Source: Agromyces fucosus (GTDB taxonomy: Bacteria; Actinomycetota; Actinomycetes; Actinomycetales; Microbacteriaceae). From it: a DNA stretch of 64,000 bases. Under the pieces are notes generated by a model. That model worked only from the letters and a program-made list of their open reading frames with translations. It was not told where the DNA came from and made no database searches. The stretch spans positions 1,178,001 to 1,242,000 of the forward strand of contig NZ_SDPO01000002.1 in assembly GCF_004134865.1 (NCBI RefSeq), read 5' to 3'. The position numbers and the translations under genes were made by a program. Each line of letters starts with the position of its first letter. Within the stretch, counting starts at the first letter, position 1. This document shows positions 42,891 to 53,300 of the stretch, one piece after another.

Positions 42891-44527
42891 CCACCTACAC
42901 CCTCCCCGCCACGGACGAGCGGCCCAGCGCGCCCGAGAAGACGGCGTACCTGATCGCGAGCGGCGACCTGCGGGAGTCGGCCAATGCGGCCGGTTGGCCG
43001 ACGCAGCGGCAGATGGAGGCGGACGTCACCGCCGCGTTCGCCGGGCTCGGCTGGACCGTGATCCGGGCCAACGAGGTCGACGAGTCCACTGGGCACGGCT
43101 TCATCTCGAGCCAGCGCATGGGCCTCGAGGTCTTCAAGCGGATTCCGGTGGACGCCCCCCTCATCGTGGCCGAGGCCGTGTGGCAGTACTCGCACCACGT
43201 GCTCGCCGGCCTCCGCACCCACCGCGGTCCGATCCTCACGGTGGCGAACTTCGCGGGCGACTGGCCCGGGCTCGTCGGGCTGCTGGGCCTGAACGCGGGC
43301 ATGACCAAGATGGGCACCGAGTACTCGACGATCTGGTCGGTGGACTTCACCGACCAGTGGTTCCTCGACGGGATCGCCGAGTGGGTCGGCACGGGTCGCA
43401 TCACGCACGACGACTCGCACGTGCGCCCGCTGCCCGAGCTCGCGGCATCCGCCGAACGCGAACTCGGCCGCGCGATCGCCGAACAGCTGCTGACCGACAA
43501 GGCCATCATCGGCGTCTTCGACGAGGGCTGCATGGGGATGTACAACGCGATCTTCGACGACGAGCTCGTGAACCCCCTCGGCATCTACAAGGAGCGGCTC
43601 TCGCAATCGGCGCTGTATGCCGAGATGCTCACGGTGCCGGATGCCGATGCCGATGCCGCGCTCGCGTGGCTCGTCGATCGCGGCATGGTGTTCAAGTTCG
43701 GCGATGACGAGGCGACCGAGCTCACCGAGTCTCAGGTGCGCTGGCAGTTGAAGATGTACATCGCTGCGCTGCGGATCTCCGACGACTTCGGGCTCGACGC
43801 CGTGGGCATCCAGTACCAGCAGGGCCTGAAGGACCTCGTGCCCGCCTCCGACCTGGCCGAGGGGCTGCTGAACTCCACCGAACGACCGCCGGTGCTCTCA
43901 CGTGACGGCGCCCGCGAGCTCTTCGCGGGCCGCGCGTTCCCCCACTTCAACGAGGCCGACGAGGGCGTCGCCGTCGATGCGCTGATCACCGACCGCGTCT
44001 GGACGGCCATGGGACTCGTGCCCGACAACACCCTGCACGACGTGCGTTGGGGCGAGGAGTACGGCGGCCGGTTCGTGTGGGTGTACGAGATCTCGGGCTC
44101 GGTGCCCGGCTCGCACCTCGGCGGCTGGGATCAGGCTGAGGGCTGGCGGCAGGGACCGGTGTTCTTCCCGGCCGGTGGCGCGACCATCAACGGTGTCTCG
44201 AAGCCCGGCGAGGTGGTGCTCTCGCGCGTGTTCATCGCCGACGGGGTGCTGCAGGTCGACCTCTTCCGCGGCACGGTCGTCGAACTGCCCGCAGAGGAGA
44301 CGCAGCGCCGCAAGGACGCCACGAACCCCGAGTGGCCGATCGCGCACGTCGTGCTGCACGAGGTCTCCCGCGACCAGTTCATGGCCCGCCACAAGGCGAA
44401 CCACGCGCAACTCGTCTACGCGCCCGACGCGGAGACCGCCGACCGCGCGTTGCTCGCGAAGGCCGCCGTGTTTGATCGGCTCGGCGTTCGGGTCAACCTG
44501 ATCGGTCAGGTGAACGTCGAGGGCTGA
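42887..44527 (+). CDS. L-fucose/L-arabinose isomerase-like protein
   Basis: 546 residues. The size and layout (N-terminal Rossmann-like domain with YLIASGDLRESAN, then a central domain with VFDEGCMGMYNAIFDDELV, then a beta-rich C-terminal part with WDQAEGWRQGPVFFPAGGATINGV) fit the FucI-like aldose-ketose isomerase family. Members are Mn2+-dependent and use Glu/Asp/His ligands; I cannot place all three ligands with confidence. ATG 42887 overlaps the kinase stop (ATGA). As last gene of the operon it would provide the ketose for the FGGY kinase. Confidence 0.82.
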   Translation: MTTYTLPATDERPSAPEKTAYLIASGDLRESANAAGWPTQRQMEADVTAAFAGLGWTVIRANEVDESTGHGFISSQRMGLEVFKRIPVDAPLIVAEAVWQYSHHVLAGLRTHRGPILTVANFAGDWPGLVGLLGLNAGMTKMGTEYSTIWSVDFTDQWFLDGIAEWVGTGRITHDDSHVRPLPELAASAERELGRAIAEQLLTDKAIIGVFDEGCMGMYNAIFDDELVNPLGIYKERLSQSALYAEMLTVPDADADAALAWLVDRGMVFKFGDDEATELTESQVRWQLKMYIAALRISDDFGLDAVGIQYQQGLKDLVPASDLAEGLLNSTERPPVLSRDGARELFAGRAFPHFNEADEGVAVDALITDRVWTAMGLVPDNTLHDVRWGEEYGGRFVWVYEISGSVPGSHLGGWDQAEGWRQGPVFFPAGGATINGVSKPGEVVLSRVFIADGVLQVDLFRGTVVELPAEETQRRKDATNPEWPIAHVVLHEVSRDQFMARHKANHAQLVYAPDAETADRALLAKAAVFDRLGVRVNLIGQVNVEG

Positions 44528-44537
44528 GCGGACCGGG

Positions 44538-45266
44538 TCAGCGCCCCCAGGCCGACGCCGGGGCCTCGATGACGTCGTAGGGCCGCGAACTCCAGTGCGT
44601 GCCGTACCCGTAGTGGCTCGAGGCCCAGGCCGACGCCCAGATCGCCTGCGCGGTGGCGTCGGCCGAATCGCCTCGCGCGAGCGCGGCGTCGACCTCGGGA
44701 TAGCGACCCGACTGCAGGTTCTCGGCGGCGTAGTAGGCCGCTTCGACGAGGCTCGGGTAGCTGCCGAGGCCGGAGCCGCCGCCCGACCCCTGTCCATTGT
44801 TCAGCGGGTTGTTGCGGTTCCACCAGTTGTCGGCGCCGTTCTCCTGACGCATCCAGCGCATCATGAAGGTGACGTTCTCCTCGGTCAACGGCCAACCGCC
44901 CTCGATGAGCACGAGCTTGGCCCAGTCGACGTTCGTGCCGCCGGCGACGAGCGTCTGGGTGCCGGTGGTCGCGACGTAGGAATCGTGCGAGACGGTCGGC
45001 GCCGCGACATCCGGTGCGACCGTGAGATCCTGCGCCTCGCCGCGGTGCTGGCCGCTCGCGGCCGCGAAGGAGGCGAGGCCTGCGGGTTGCGGCAGCGGCG
45101 CGAGGGCGAGGCCCGCGAGCAGGCCGAGCACCGAGAGCACGGCGGCGGCGGCGAGCGATCGGCGGGGCGAGCTCGCCCGCGGCGACGCCTGGCGGCGGGG
45201 ACGCGTCACGGGCGTCGCGACCTCATGTCGCGCCGCCCGTCGTCCCCCGGCTCGTGCGTCCTGCAT
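44538..45266 (-). CDS. Secreted lysozyme-like-fold protein
   Basis: 242 residues. A basic N-terminus and hydrophobic segment (LAAAAVLSVLGLLAGLALAPL) form a signal peptide or anchor. After a linker, residues ~115-242 look like a lysozyme-superfamily module: LVLIEGGWPLTEENVTFMMR, WMRQENG with a candidate catalytic Glu, WWNRNNPLNNG, SYPSLVEAAYYAAENL. Similar modules occur in actinobacteriophage lysins. It would act on peptidoglycan outside the cell (inference). ATG 45266. The operon on the other strand ends 10 bp away. Confidence 0.7.
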   Translation of the reverse strand: MQDARAGGRRAARHEVATPVTRPRRQASPRASSPRRSLAAAAVLSVLGLLAGLALAPLPQPAGLASFAAASGQHRGEAQDLTVAPDVAAPTVSHDSYVATTGTQTLVAGGTNVDWAKLVLIEGGWPLTEENVTFMMRWMRQENGADNWWNRNNPLNNGQGSGGGSGLGSYPSLVEAAYYAAENLQSGRYPEVDAALARGDSADATAQAIWASAWASSHYGYGTHWSSRPYDVIEAPASAWGR

Positions 45267-45344
45267 GCGGACCCGAGGTTAGCAAACCCCGCCGAGAGCC
45301 GCACTCAGCGAATTCGGCCGTGATCAGGAGCACCGGCCCGGACG

Positions 45345-48092
45345 TCAGCGGATGCCGACGGTGGCGGCGACGGGGTTCGCCGCGAGGCGGCGTGCAAGCC
45401 GGCGCCGACGGAACCACTTGTCGCCCTCGACGACGACCAGCAGCACCATCGTGAGGCCGATGCAGCCGAGCCACTGCCAGCCCGTGAGCGAGACGGTGCC
45501 GAGCGCACGCTGCAGGAAGCCGATCTCCGTCGACGCGACGATAAGCAGCACCGGCCAGACGAGGATCTTGGCGACCGCCGCGATGGGCGCCAGCAGACCC
45601 GACTCGGGCGTGCGGCGCATGAGCAGGGCGCTCAGCACGGTGGCGAGTCCGAGCACGACGTAGGCCATCGTCATCGACGCGGTCGGTTCGACCGGGCTCG
45701 GTTCGTCGGGCCCCCAGAGGAGCGGCACGAGCGCGATCAGGAAGATGACGGCACCGTAGACGAGCCACTCGACGAGTGAGACCCGGTTGACGACGCCGAT
45801 CTTCGGGTCACGCGGCGGGTGGTTCATGATGCCGGGCGGGTTCGCGTCGGCGGCGATCGCGAAGACCGCGAACAGCGCCACGAAGAAGTTGATGAACAGC
45901 ACCTGGGCGGGGAACAGCGCGACGCCTTCGGCGATCGAGAACGCGCTCGCCGCCAGGAACAGCATGATCAGGCTGAGCAGCTGCGTCATCTGGAATCGCA
46001 GGTACGCCGTGATCTTCGAGTAGACGATGCGGCCGATCTCGACGGCATGCACGAGGGTCGCGAAGTTGTCGTCGGTGAGCACGAGTTTCGCGGCCTGCTT
46101 CGTCACCTCCGATCCCGAGCCCATCGCGACGCCGATGTTCGCCTGCTTGATGGCCGCGGCATCGTTCACGGCGTCGCCCGTCATGGCGACGATCGCGCCG
46201 TCGGCCTGCAGGAGGCCGACGAGTCGCAGCTTGTCGTCGGGCGTGACGCGGCCGAAAACGTGCAGGTCCGGCAGCCGCCGGCTGAGCTCCTCGTCGCTCA
46301 TCTGCTTGAGGTCGGCTCCGCTCACGGCCCCGGTGCCGAGCCCGAGCTCGGCGCCGATCGCGCCCGCGGTGACGGCGTGGTCGCCCGTGATCATGCGCAC
46401 GTCGATGCCGGCGTTGTGAGCGACCGCGACGGCGTCCTTCGCCTCCGTGCGCAGCGGGTCGACGATGCCGACGATGCCGATCAGCGACAGTTCAGCGACC
46501 CACGACATCGGGTCGGCTGCGATGCGGCCCTCGTCGGCGTCGTCGACGAACCGGGCGGCGATCGCGAGGGTGCGCAGGCCGGTCGCCGACATCCGCTCGA
46601 GCTCCGCAGTTGCGGCGTCGGATGCCACGGGCACGACCTCCCGCGTCTCACTGAGCATGGTCGTGCAACGTCCGAGCACGACGTCGGGCGCGCCCTTCAC
46701 GATGAGCACGAGTCGCTGCTCTCCGCGGTAGGGGATGCGCTGCAGCGTCGCCATGAACTTGTAGTCGGAGTCGAACGGCACTTCGGCGAGGCGGGGGTAG
46801 TCCTTGCGCGCCTGGTCGGCATCGATGCCGAGCCTGGCGGCGAGCACGACGAGCGCCGCCTCGGTGGGGTCGCCGACCACGTCGCCGTCGGGCGAGACGG
46901 TCGCGTCGTTCGGCAGGCCGATCGCGAGCCCGAGGGTCGGCGCGTCGATCGGCTCGTCGGAGGTGCCCAGCACCGTGCCCTCGAACGAGTAGCCCTCGCC
47001 GGTGACCCGGTAGGTGTTGCCGCCGAACCAGGCGGTGCGCACGGTCATCATGTTCAGCGTCAGGGTGCCGGTCTTGTCGGAGCAGATCGCGCTCGTCGCG
47101 CCGAGCGTCTCGACGTCGTTCAGGGAGGTGACGATCGCACGTTCCTTCGCCAGCTTCGACGCGCCCCAGGCGAGCAGGCTCTGCACGAAGACCGGAAGGC
47201 CGGTCGGTATCGCCGAGATCGCGACGGCCGTGGCGAGGAAGAGCAGCTCGTCGAGGCTCTGTCCGCGCGCGAAGCCGATCAGCACGATGACGAGCACGGC
47301 GCTCCACGCGATGATGCCGAGCACCTTCGTGAGGCCGTCGAGCTCGAGCTGGAGCGGGGACTTCTTGTCGCCCACCTGCGAGAGCAGTGATGCGATGCGG
47401 CCCATCTGGGTGCGCATGCCGGTCTCGACGACGACGATGCGCGCCGTGCCGCGGGTGATCGACGTGTTCTGGAACACCATCGAGGTGCGGTCGGCGAGGG
47501 CGGTCCCTGCGGTGTTCTCGGCCGGTCCCTTCGGGATCGGCAGCGACTCGCCGGTGAGCGACGACTCCTGGGTCTCGAGGTTCGCCGATCGGAGGATCCG
47601 GCCGTCGGCAGGAGCGAGATCACCGGATTCCAGCTCGACGATGTCGCCCGGCACGAGCCCGGTCGCATCGATCTGGAGCAGCACCCCGTCGCGGATCACC
47701 CGCGCCTTCGGCGTCTGCAGCTTCGCGAGCGCGTCGACGCTGCGGCGGGCCTTCACCTCCTGCTGGGTGCCCGTGATCACGTTGAACAGCACCAGGACCG
47801 CCACGATGATGGCGGTCGTGACCTGCCCGATGAGGAGCGACACGATCGTCACCGCGATGAGCATGAGCGTCATGAGCTCGAGCACCTGGCTGAGCGCGAT
47901 GCGCCAGACGCTCGGCGGCGGCGCACTCTGCAGGGCGTTGGGCCCGGCCTCGGCGAGGCGCCGTTCCGCCTCGGCGGCGGTCAGGCCGCGAGCGGCCTCG
48001 GTCTTCACCTGAACGACCACGTCGGCGGGGGCGAGCGCCCACCATTCGACGGCGTGCTCGTCCGGACTGATGTGCTGAGCTTCGATGGTCAT
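45345..48092 (-). CDS. P-type cation ATPase with altered Ca2+-site residues
   Basis: 915 residues. N-terminal cation-ATPase domain (LTAAEAERRLAEAGPN), actuator loop LTGESLPIPKGP, phosphorylation motif DKTGTLT (Asp339), hinge MTGDAVNDAAAIKQANIG, about ten membrane helices. The overall form is the P2 (SERCA/PMCA-like) type. The helix-4 motif PEGLP is PTGLP (Thr297). Helix 6 lacks the TDG motif (INFFVALFAV), and the helix-5 Asn/Glu ligands are not seen. It should pump a cation, but probably not Ca2+ by the standard site. ATG 48092. Divergent from the methyltransferase gene. Confidence 0.88.
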   Translation of the reverse strand: MTIEAQHISPDEHAVEWWALAPADVVVQVKTEAARGLTAAEAERRLAEAGPNALQSAPPPSVWRIALSQVLELMTLMLIAVTIVSLLIGQVTTAIIVAVLVLFNVITGTQQEVKARRSVDALAKLQTPKARVIRDGVLLQIDATGLVPGDIVELESGDLAPADGRILRSANLETQESSLTGESLPIPKGPAENTAGTALADRTSMVFQNTSITRGTARIVVVETGMRTQMGRIASLLSQVGDKKSPLQLELDGLTKVLGIIAWSAVLVIVLIGFARGQSLDELLFLATAVAISAIPTGLPVFVQSLLAWGASKLAKERAIVTSLNDVETLGATSAICSDKTGTLTLNMMTVRTAWFGGNTYRVTGEGYSFEGTVLGTSDEPIDAPTLGLAIGLPNDATVSPDGDVVGDPTEAALVVLAARLGIDADQARKDYPRLAEVPFDSDYKFMATLQRIPYRGEQRLVLIVKGAPDVVLGRCTTMLSETREVVPVASDAATAELERMSATGLRTLAIAARFVDDADEGRIAADPMSWVAELSLIGIVGIVDPLRTEAKDAVAVAHNAGIDVRMITGDHAVTAGAIGAELGLGTGAVSGADLKQMSDEELSRRLPDLHVFGRVTPDDKLRLVGLLQADGAIVAMTGDAVNDAAAIKQANIGVAMGSGSEVTKQAAKLVLTDDNFATLVHAVEIGRIVYSKITAYLRFQMTQLLSLIMLFLAASAFSIAEGVALFPAQVLFINFFVALFAVFAIAADANPPGIMNHPPRDPKIGVVNRVSLVEWLVYGAVIFLIALVPLLWGPDEPSPVEPTASMTMAYVVLGLATVLSALLMRRTPESGLLAPIAAVAKILVWPVLLIVASTEIGFLQRALGTVSLTGWQWLGCIGLTMVLLVVVEGDKWFRRRRLARRLAANPVAATVGIR

Positions 48093-48195
48093 GAGAACCC
48101 CCAGAAGTCGTGCCGACATTCGACAGGCTAGTGGGGCGGATGTCTCCAGCGGGAGAGGCATCCGAGATCAGTTCGACGCGCCGTACCCTTGGGGG

Positions 48196-49326
48196 ATGTC
48201 CTTCGACTTCGACGCCCTGCGGCGCCATCCCGATGTCGAGGGCTCGGGGCTCGAGGCATCGGATGCCGCGGACCGTCTGATCCTCGACGAGGCCGCGGCG
48301 CTCATCGGCGAGGCGGGGCCGGGGGAGATCGTCGTCATCGACGACTCCTACGGGGCGCTCGCGCTCGCCGCGGCGGACGCCGGCGGCCGCGGTATCCGGG
48401 TGCACCAGGACCTCGTGACGGGGGAGCGGGCGCTCGCCTCGAACGCGGGCAGGCTCGGCTCCGACGGCAAGGTGCGCTCGCTCACGCTCGGGCCCGACCT
48501 CGTCTCGGGCGCGCGGCTCGTGCTCATGCGCCTGCCGCGATCGCTCGACCGGCTCGACGAGGTGTCGCAGCTCATCGCCGCGCACGCCGGCCCTGAGGTC
48601 GTGGTCGTCGCCGGCGGCAGGATCAAGCACATGTCGCTCGCGATGAACGACATGCTCGGGCAGAGCTTCGGGCGGCTCGACGTGAGCCGCGCCCGGCAGA
48701 AGTCTCGAGTGCTCTTCGCGCGCGAGCCCGTCGTGCGGCCGTCGTCCGACGGGCCGAGCTGGCCGCGGAGCGCTCGGCACGACGACCTCGGGCTCACGGT
48801 GGTCGCCCACGGCGGCGTCTTCGCCGGCACCGGGGTCGACATCGGCACCCGGTTCCTGCTCGCGCAGCTGGGCGACGCGGTTCCGGATGCCGCGACCGCC
48901 GTCGATCTCGCGTGCGGCACGGGCGTCGTGGCGTCGTGGCTTGCTCGGGCGCGTCCGGCGCTGCGGGTCACGGCGACCGATCGATCGGCGTCGGCCGCGG
49001 CATCCGCTCGGCTCACCGCCGAGGCCAACGGGGTCTCGGATCGGGTGCACGTCACCCGCGCCGACGGTCTCGAAGCGCTCACCGACGCGAGCGAGCGACT
49101 CATCGTGCTGAATCCGCCGTTCCACAGCGACGCGGCGATCTCGACCGGCATCGCCGCCCACCTCTTCGCCGACGCGGCGCGCGCGCTCGCACCCGGTGGC
49201 GAGCTGTGGTGCGTGTGGAACTCGCACCTGGGGTATCGCCCGCTCCTCGAACGCGTCGTGGGGCGCACCCGGCAGATCGCCCGGAATCCGAAGTTCACGG
49301 TGACGGCCTCGCGGCGGGCGGGATGA
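48196..49326 (+). CDS. RsmC/RlmG-like rRNA (guanine-N2) methyltransferase
   Basis: 376 residues with the two-domain layout of RsmC/RlmG: a degenerate N-terminal methyltransferase-like domain (~1-185), then an active C-terminal one with the SAM loop AVDLACGTGVVASWL and catalytic motif IVLNPPFHSDAAI. It should methylate a guanine in 16S or 23S rRNA; which site cannot be told. ATG 48196 lies 7 nt after TACCCT, suggesting a leaderless message. Its stop overlaps the start of the next gene. Confidence 0.87.
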   Translation: MSFDFDALRRHPDVEGSGLEASDAADRLILDEAAALIGEAGPGEIVVIDDSYGALALAAADAGGRGIRVHQDLVTGERALASNAGRLGSDGKVRSLTLGPDLVSGARLVLMRLPRSLDRLDEVSQLIAAHAGPEVVVVAGGRIKHMSLAMNDMLGQSFGRLDVSRARQKSRVLFAREPVVRPSSDGPSWPRSARHDDLGLTVVAHGGVFAGTGVDIGTRFLLAQLGDAVPDAATAVDLACGTGVVASWLARARPALRVTATDRSASAAASARLTAEANGVSDRVHVTRADGLEALTDASERLIVLNPPFHSDAAISTGIAAHLFADAARALAPGGELWCVWNSHLGYRPLLERVVGRTRQIARNPKFTVTASRRAG

Positions 49327-50258
49327 CCGGAGAGGTGCCGGTCGTGACCGGCCCATCGCAGCGTGGCGCCCGGGAGGACGCGCGGCAGCTCACCGCGGTC
49401 GAGCTGGCCCTCGACCGCGGTGCGCATCGCCTGCTCGCAGGAGCGTCGGAGCGCGGCATCCGTGCCGGGTTCATCGAATTCCTCGTGTTCGGCGCCAAGC
49501 AGGCCTGGGCCTGCATCTTCGGCGCGGCACTGCTCGCCGCGATCGTCGCCGCGAGGCTCTGGTACCCCGACGACGCGGCGCTCGCGCGCAACGACGCGCT
49601 CACGATCGCCGCCGTCGTGATCCAGGTCGTGATGGTCGCGACGCGACTCGAGTCGGGGCGCGAACTCTGGGTCATCGTGCTCTTCCACCTCACGGGCACG
49701 GTCATGGAGATCTTCAAGACCGACGTCGGCTCGTGGTCGTACGACGGCGACGGCGTGCTGCGCATCGCAGGGGTGCCGCTCTTCACCGGCTTCATGTACG
49801 CGGCCGTCGGCTCGTACATGGTGCGCGTCTACCGGCTCTTCGACCTCGGATTCACGCGGTACCCCAGGCGATGGCTCACCGTGGTCGTGGCCGTCGCCAT
49901 CTACGCGAACTTCTTCACCCACCACTTCATCGTCGACCTGCGCTGGGTGCTGGTCGCGGCGGTCGTCGTGGTGTGGTGGCCGACCGTGATGCACTTCCGC
50001 GTCTGGCGGCGCACCCCGCGCATGCCCGTGCTCGTGAGCTTCGTGCTCGTCGCCCTCTTCATCTGGTTCGCCGAGAACATCGCCACGTGGGCCGGCGCCT
50101 GGCTCTACCCCGACCAGCTCGACGGCTGGCACCTCGTGTCGCCGTCGAAACTCGTGTCGTGGTTCCTGCTGATGATCATCTCGGTCGTGCTCGTCACCCT
50201 CGTGTATCCGCCGCGTCCGCCACGAAGTTCTTCGGACAACTCTGCCGCGTCGTCATAG
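49323..50258 (+). CDS. DUF817 multipass membrane protein
   Basis: 311 residues with about eight membrane helices. The DUF817 core FHLTGTVMEIFKTDVGSWSY, FMYAAVGSYMVRVYRLFDL and FAENIATWAGAWLYPDQLDGW is plain. Function unknown. ATG 49323 overlaps the methyltransferase stop (ATGA), so it is translationally coupled to an rRNA methyltransferase, although no functional link is known. Confidence 0.85.
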   Translation: MTGEVPVVTGPSQRGAREDARQLTAVELALDRGAHRLLAGASERGIRAGFIEFLVFGAKQAWACIFGAALLAAIVAARLWYPDDAALARNDALTIAAVVIQVVMVATRLESGRELWVIVLFHLTGTVMEIFKTDVGSWSYDGDGVLRIAGVPLFTGFMYAAVGSYMVRVYRLFDLGFTRYPRRWLTVVVAVAIYANFFTHHFIVDLRWVLVAAVVVVWWPTVMHFRVWRRTPRMPVLVSFVLVALFIWFAENIATWAGAWLYPDQLDGWHLVSPSKLVSWFLLMIISVVLVTLVYPPRPPRSSSDNSAASS

Positions 50259-50374
50259 TGAAGCCCTATGGCGTTCATCCGATCTTTCGTACAACGCCAC
50301 GCCCTCCGGTTCAGATAATGTCCGACGCGTGCGCTGTGTTCGCGCGCGTCAACGTCGACGCCGAGGAGGCCCCT

Positions 50375-53300
50375 GTGACCGAAACATCCGACAATCAGAC
50401 GACGAAATCGAGGAATCGCCAGCTCACGAGCCGACGAGGGTTCCTCGGTGGAGCCGCCGTCGGAGCCGCTGCGGCACTCATCACGCAGGGCGGCCCCGCG
50501 GCTGCTGCTGATGAGAACCCCGTGCGCGTCGCCGTGCTCGAGTTCCGCGACCAGTGGACGAGCGCGACGGGTCTCACCCAGTTGTTCACGAAGGCCGGAT
50601 GCACCGTGGTGCCGTTCGATCCCGCGAAGCCCGCCACCGAACAGGGCGTCGACCTCATCGCCTTCGGCAGCTTCACGAACAACGAGCCGACCTATGGGGC
50701 GTACATCACCGCCCAGGCCGCCTCGATCCAGGCGTTCGTCGCCGCGGGCGGCGTGCTGCTCGACATGGCCCAGTCCGACCAGTTCAACCCGACGGTCGGG
50801 TACCTGCCGGCGCCGCTCATGGCGAGCCGCAACGACTCCGACTACGACACGATCTTCCCCGTGGCGACCGATCACCCGCTCGTCGCCCACCTGCGCGTCG
50901 TCGACGGCAAGGTCTTCACCGGTCGCTCGACCCAGATCCGCGTCAGCTGGGAGTCGCTGCTCGACTGGCGGCAGATGCGGGTGCTGCTGAGCTGCCAGGC
51001 GGCCGGTCGCCCGCCCGCGATGCTCGAGGCCGCGCACGGCGCCGGCCGTTTCGTCATCACGAGCCTCACGATCGACAAGTGCTACAACGCCGCCGGCGCG
51101 GCCGTGCAGCCGGCGGGGGCGATCGCCGACAGCGAGATGTTCTTCACGGCGCTGACGGCCTACGTGCAGAGCGTCCGCGCGGGCACCGCGCCCGCGGTGC
51201 CGCCGACCCTGCAGGCCTTCGCCGGCCCGCTCGTCGGCGACACCGGCACCGAGCACGCCCGCATCCTCATCCGGCCGGGCAGCGACCTGCACGACCGCAC
51301 GACGTGGGTGTGCACCTACTCGAGCGAGGGTGAGGACCCGCAGTCGGTCGAGGCCGACCTCTCGCCGTCCAACGACTCGACCGTGCTGTTCGACCTCGCC
51401 GGGCTGACCGCCGGCACGGCCTACACCTACTCGATCTCCCCTGCAGACGGGCCCATCCCCGGCCTGGATGTGGGCGGCTCGTTCTCGACGTCGACGCCGC
51501 ACGACGAGCCGACCAAGCTCGTCATGGGCATGGGGTCGTGCGTCTGGACCGAGGCGAATCACATCTGGGATCGCATCATCGCCGAGGGGTGCAACGGCTT
51601 CGTCATGCTCGGCGACACCCCGTACATCGACAGCACGAACCTCGACGTCGCGCGCACCAAGCAGCGCGCCTTCCTCGAGCAGCCGCAGCTCACCGCGCTG
51701 ACGAGCACGATGCCGACCTGGGCCACATGGGACGACCACGACTTCGGCGGCAACGACGTGCACGGAGACCTCGTCGGCAAGCGGAACAACCGCACGGCCC
51801 TCGTCGACTACCGGGCGAACGCGATCTTCGGGCACGACGCTGACGGCGAGCAGTTGACCGTACGCACCGAGGCCGGCGAGGGCATCTACAGCTCGTTCCG
51901 TCGCGGGCCGATCGAGGTGTTCCTGATCGACCCGCGGTGGTTCAGCCGGATTTCGCCGAGCTGGGCGGACCCTGCCAAGCAGACGGCGATCGGCGAGGTG
52001 CAGTGGGCCTGGCTGCAGGAGAAGCTCCTCGCGAGCACGGCGCCGTTCAAGGTGCTTGCGACCGGCATGATCTGGGACGACAAGCAGAACGCCGAGAGCG
52101 ACGACTGGGGCACCTACGCGCACGAGCGCGACGCCATCCTCGACTTCGTCGCCGAGCACCGCATCTCGGGAGTCTTCCTCGTCGGCGGCGACATCCACGT
52201 GTCGCGAGCCCTGAACTACGGCCCTCGGGTCGGGTACGACCTCTGGCAGTTCATCGTGAGCCCGATGCACAGCTCGGTGATCCCGAGCCTCAACGTGCCG
52301 CACCCCTCGCTCGTGCACAGCGCGGTCGAGCCGCACGTGTTCCTGCGTCTCGAGGCCGACACCACCGTCGAGCCGGCGACGCTGAAGGCCACCTGGATCA
52401 ACCGCGACGGCGTGCGGATCTTCGAGGTCGCGACCGACACCGACCAGCTCTCGCCGCAAGACGCATGGGTCGCGTTCGAGGGCGCGACCGAACTCGTGGC
52501 GGGCGAGGAGGGAGTCGTGACGACCTCGTTCACCAACAACTCGACCGAAGTGCTGACCGACATCTCGATGGCGCTGACGGTGCCGGAGGGATGGACCGCG
52601 GTCGCGTCGACCGACGCCGCGTTCGAGTCGCTGGCCGCCGGCGAGAAGGGCACCACCAGCTGGACGGTGACACCAGCGGCCGGCGCTCCCCAGCAGGCGT
52701 ACCCGTTCACCGTCACCGGCGCGTTCACCTCCGCCGACGGCGCGGGCGAGGTCTCGTTCGACACCACCGTCGCCCTCCTGCCCGAGGGCACGCTCCCGCA
52801 GTCGCGACTGTCGATCGCGGGCGTCAGCAGCGACGAGAAGCCGGCGGATGCCGCGGAGAAGGCCATCGACGGCAGCGCCGAGAGCTTCTGGCACACGCGG
52901 TGGTCGACCAATCCCGCGAGCTACCCGCACTGGATCGCGATCGGACTGGGCGGCGAGCACACCGTCGACGGCATGACTTACCTGCCCCGGCAGGCGGGCA
53001 CGAACGGCCGCATCAAGGACTACCAGGTCTTCCTCTCCCAGGACGGCGTCGCGTGGGGCGATCCGGTCGCGACCGGGTCCTTCACGATCGGTGCCGCCGC
53101 GACGCGCGTGAACTTCGCCGCCACCCCGGCGCGGTTCATCAAGCTCGTCGGCATCAACGCCCAGAACGGCCTCCAGTTCGGCGGCGCGGCCGAGGTCTCG
53201 GTGCACGGTCGCCGCGTGGCGGCCCCGTCGCTCGCGGTGGACGCGGTCGCCGAGTCGCGGGTCCTCGGCGGGAAGGCCTACATCGCGGTCAAGGTGACGA

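Noticed and set aside
35217..44527. A horizontally acquired island or prophage containing the sugar locus
   Set aside because: I see no integrase, att repeats, tRNA boundary or composition change; the locus looks native.
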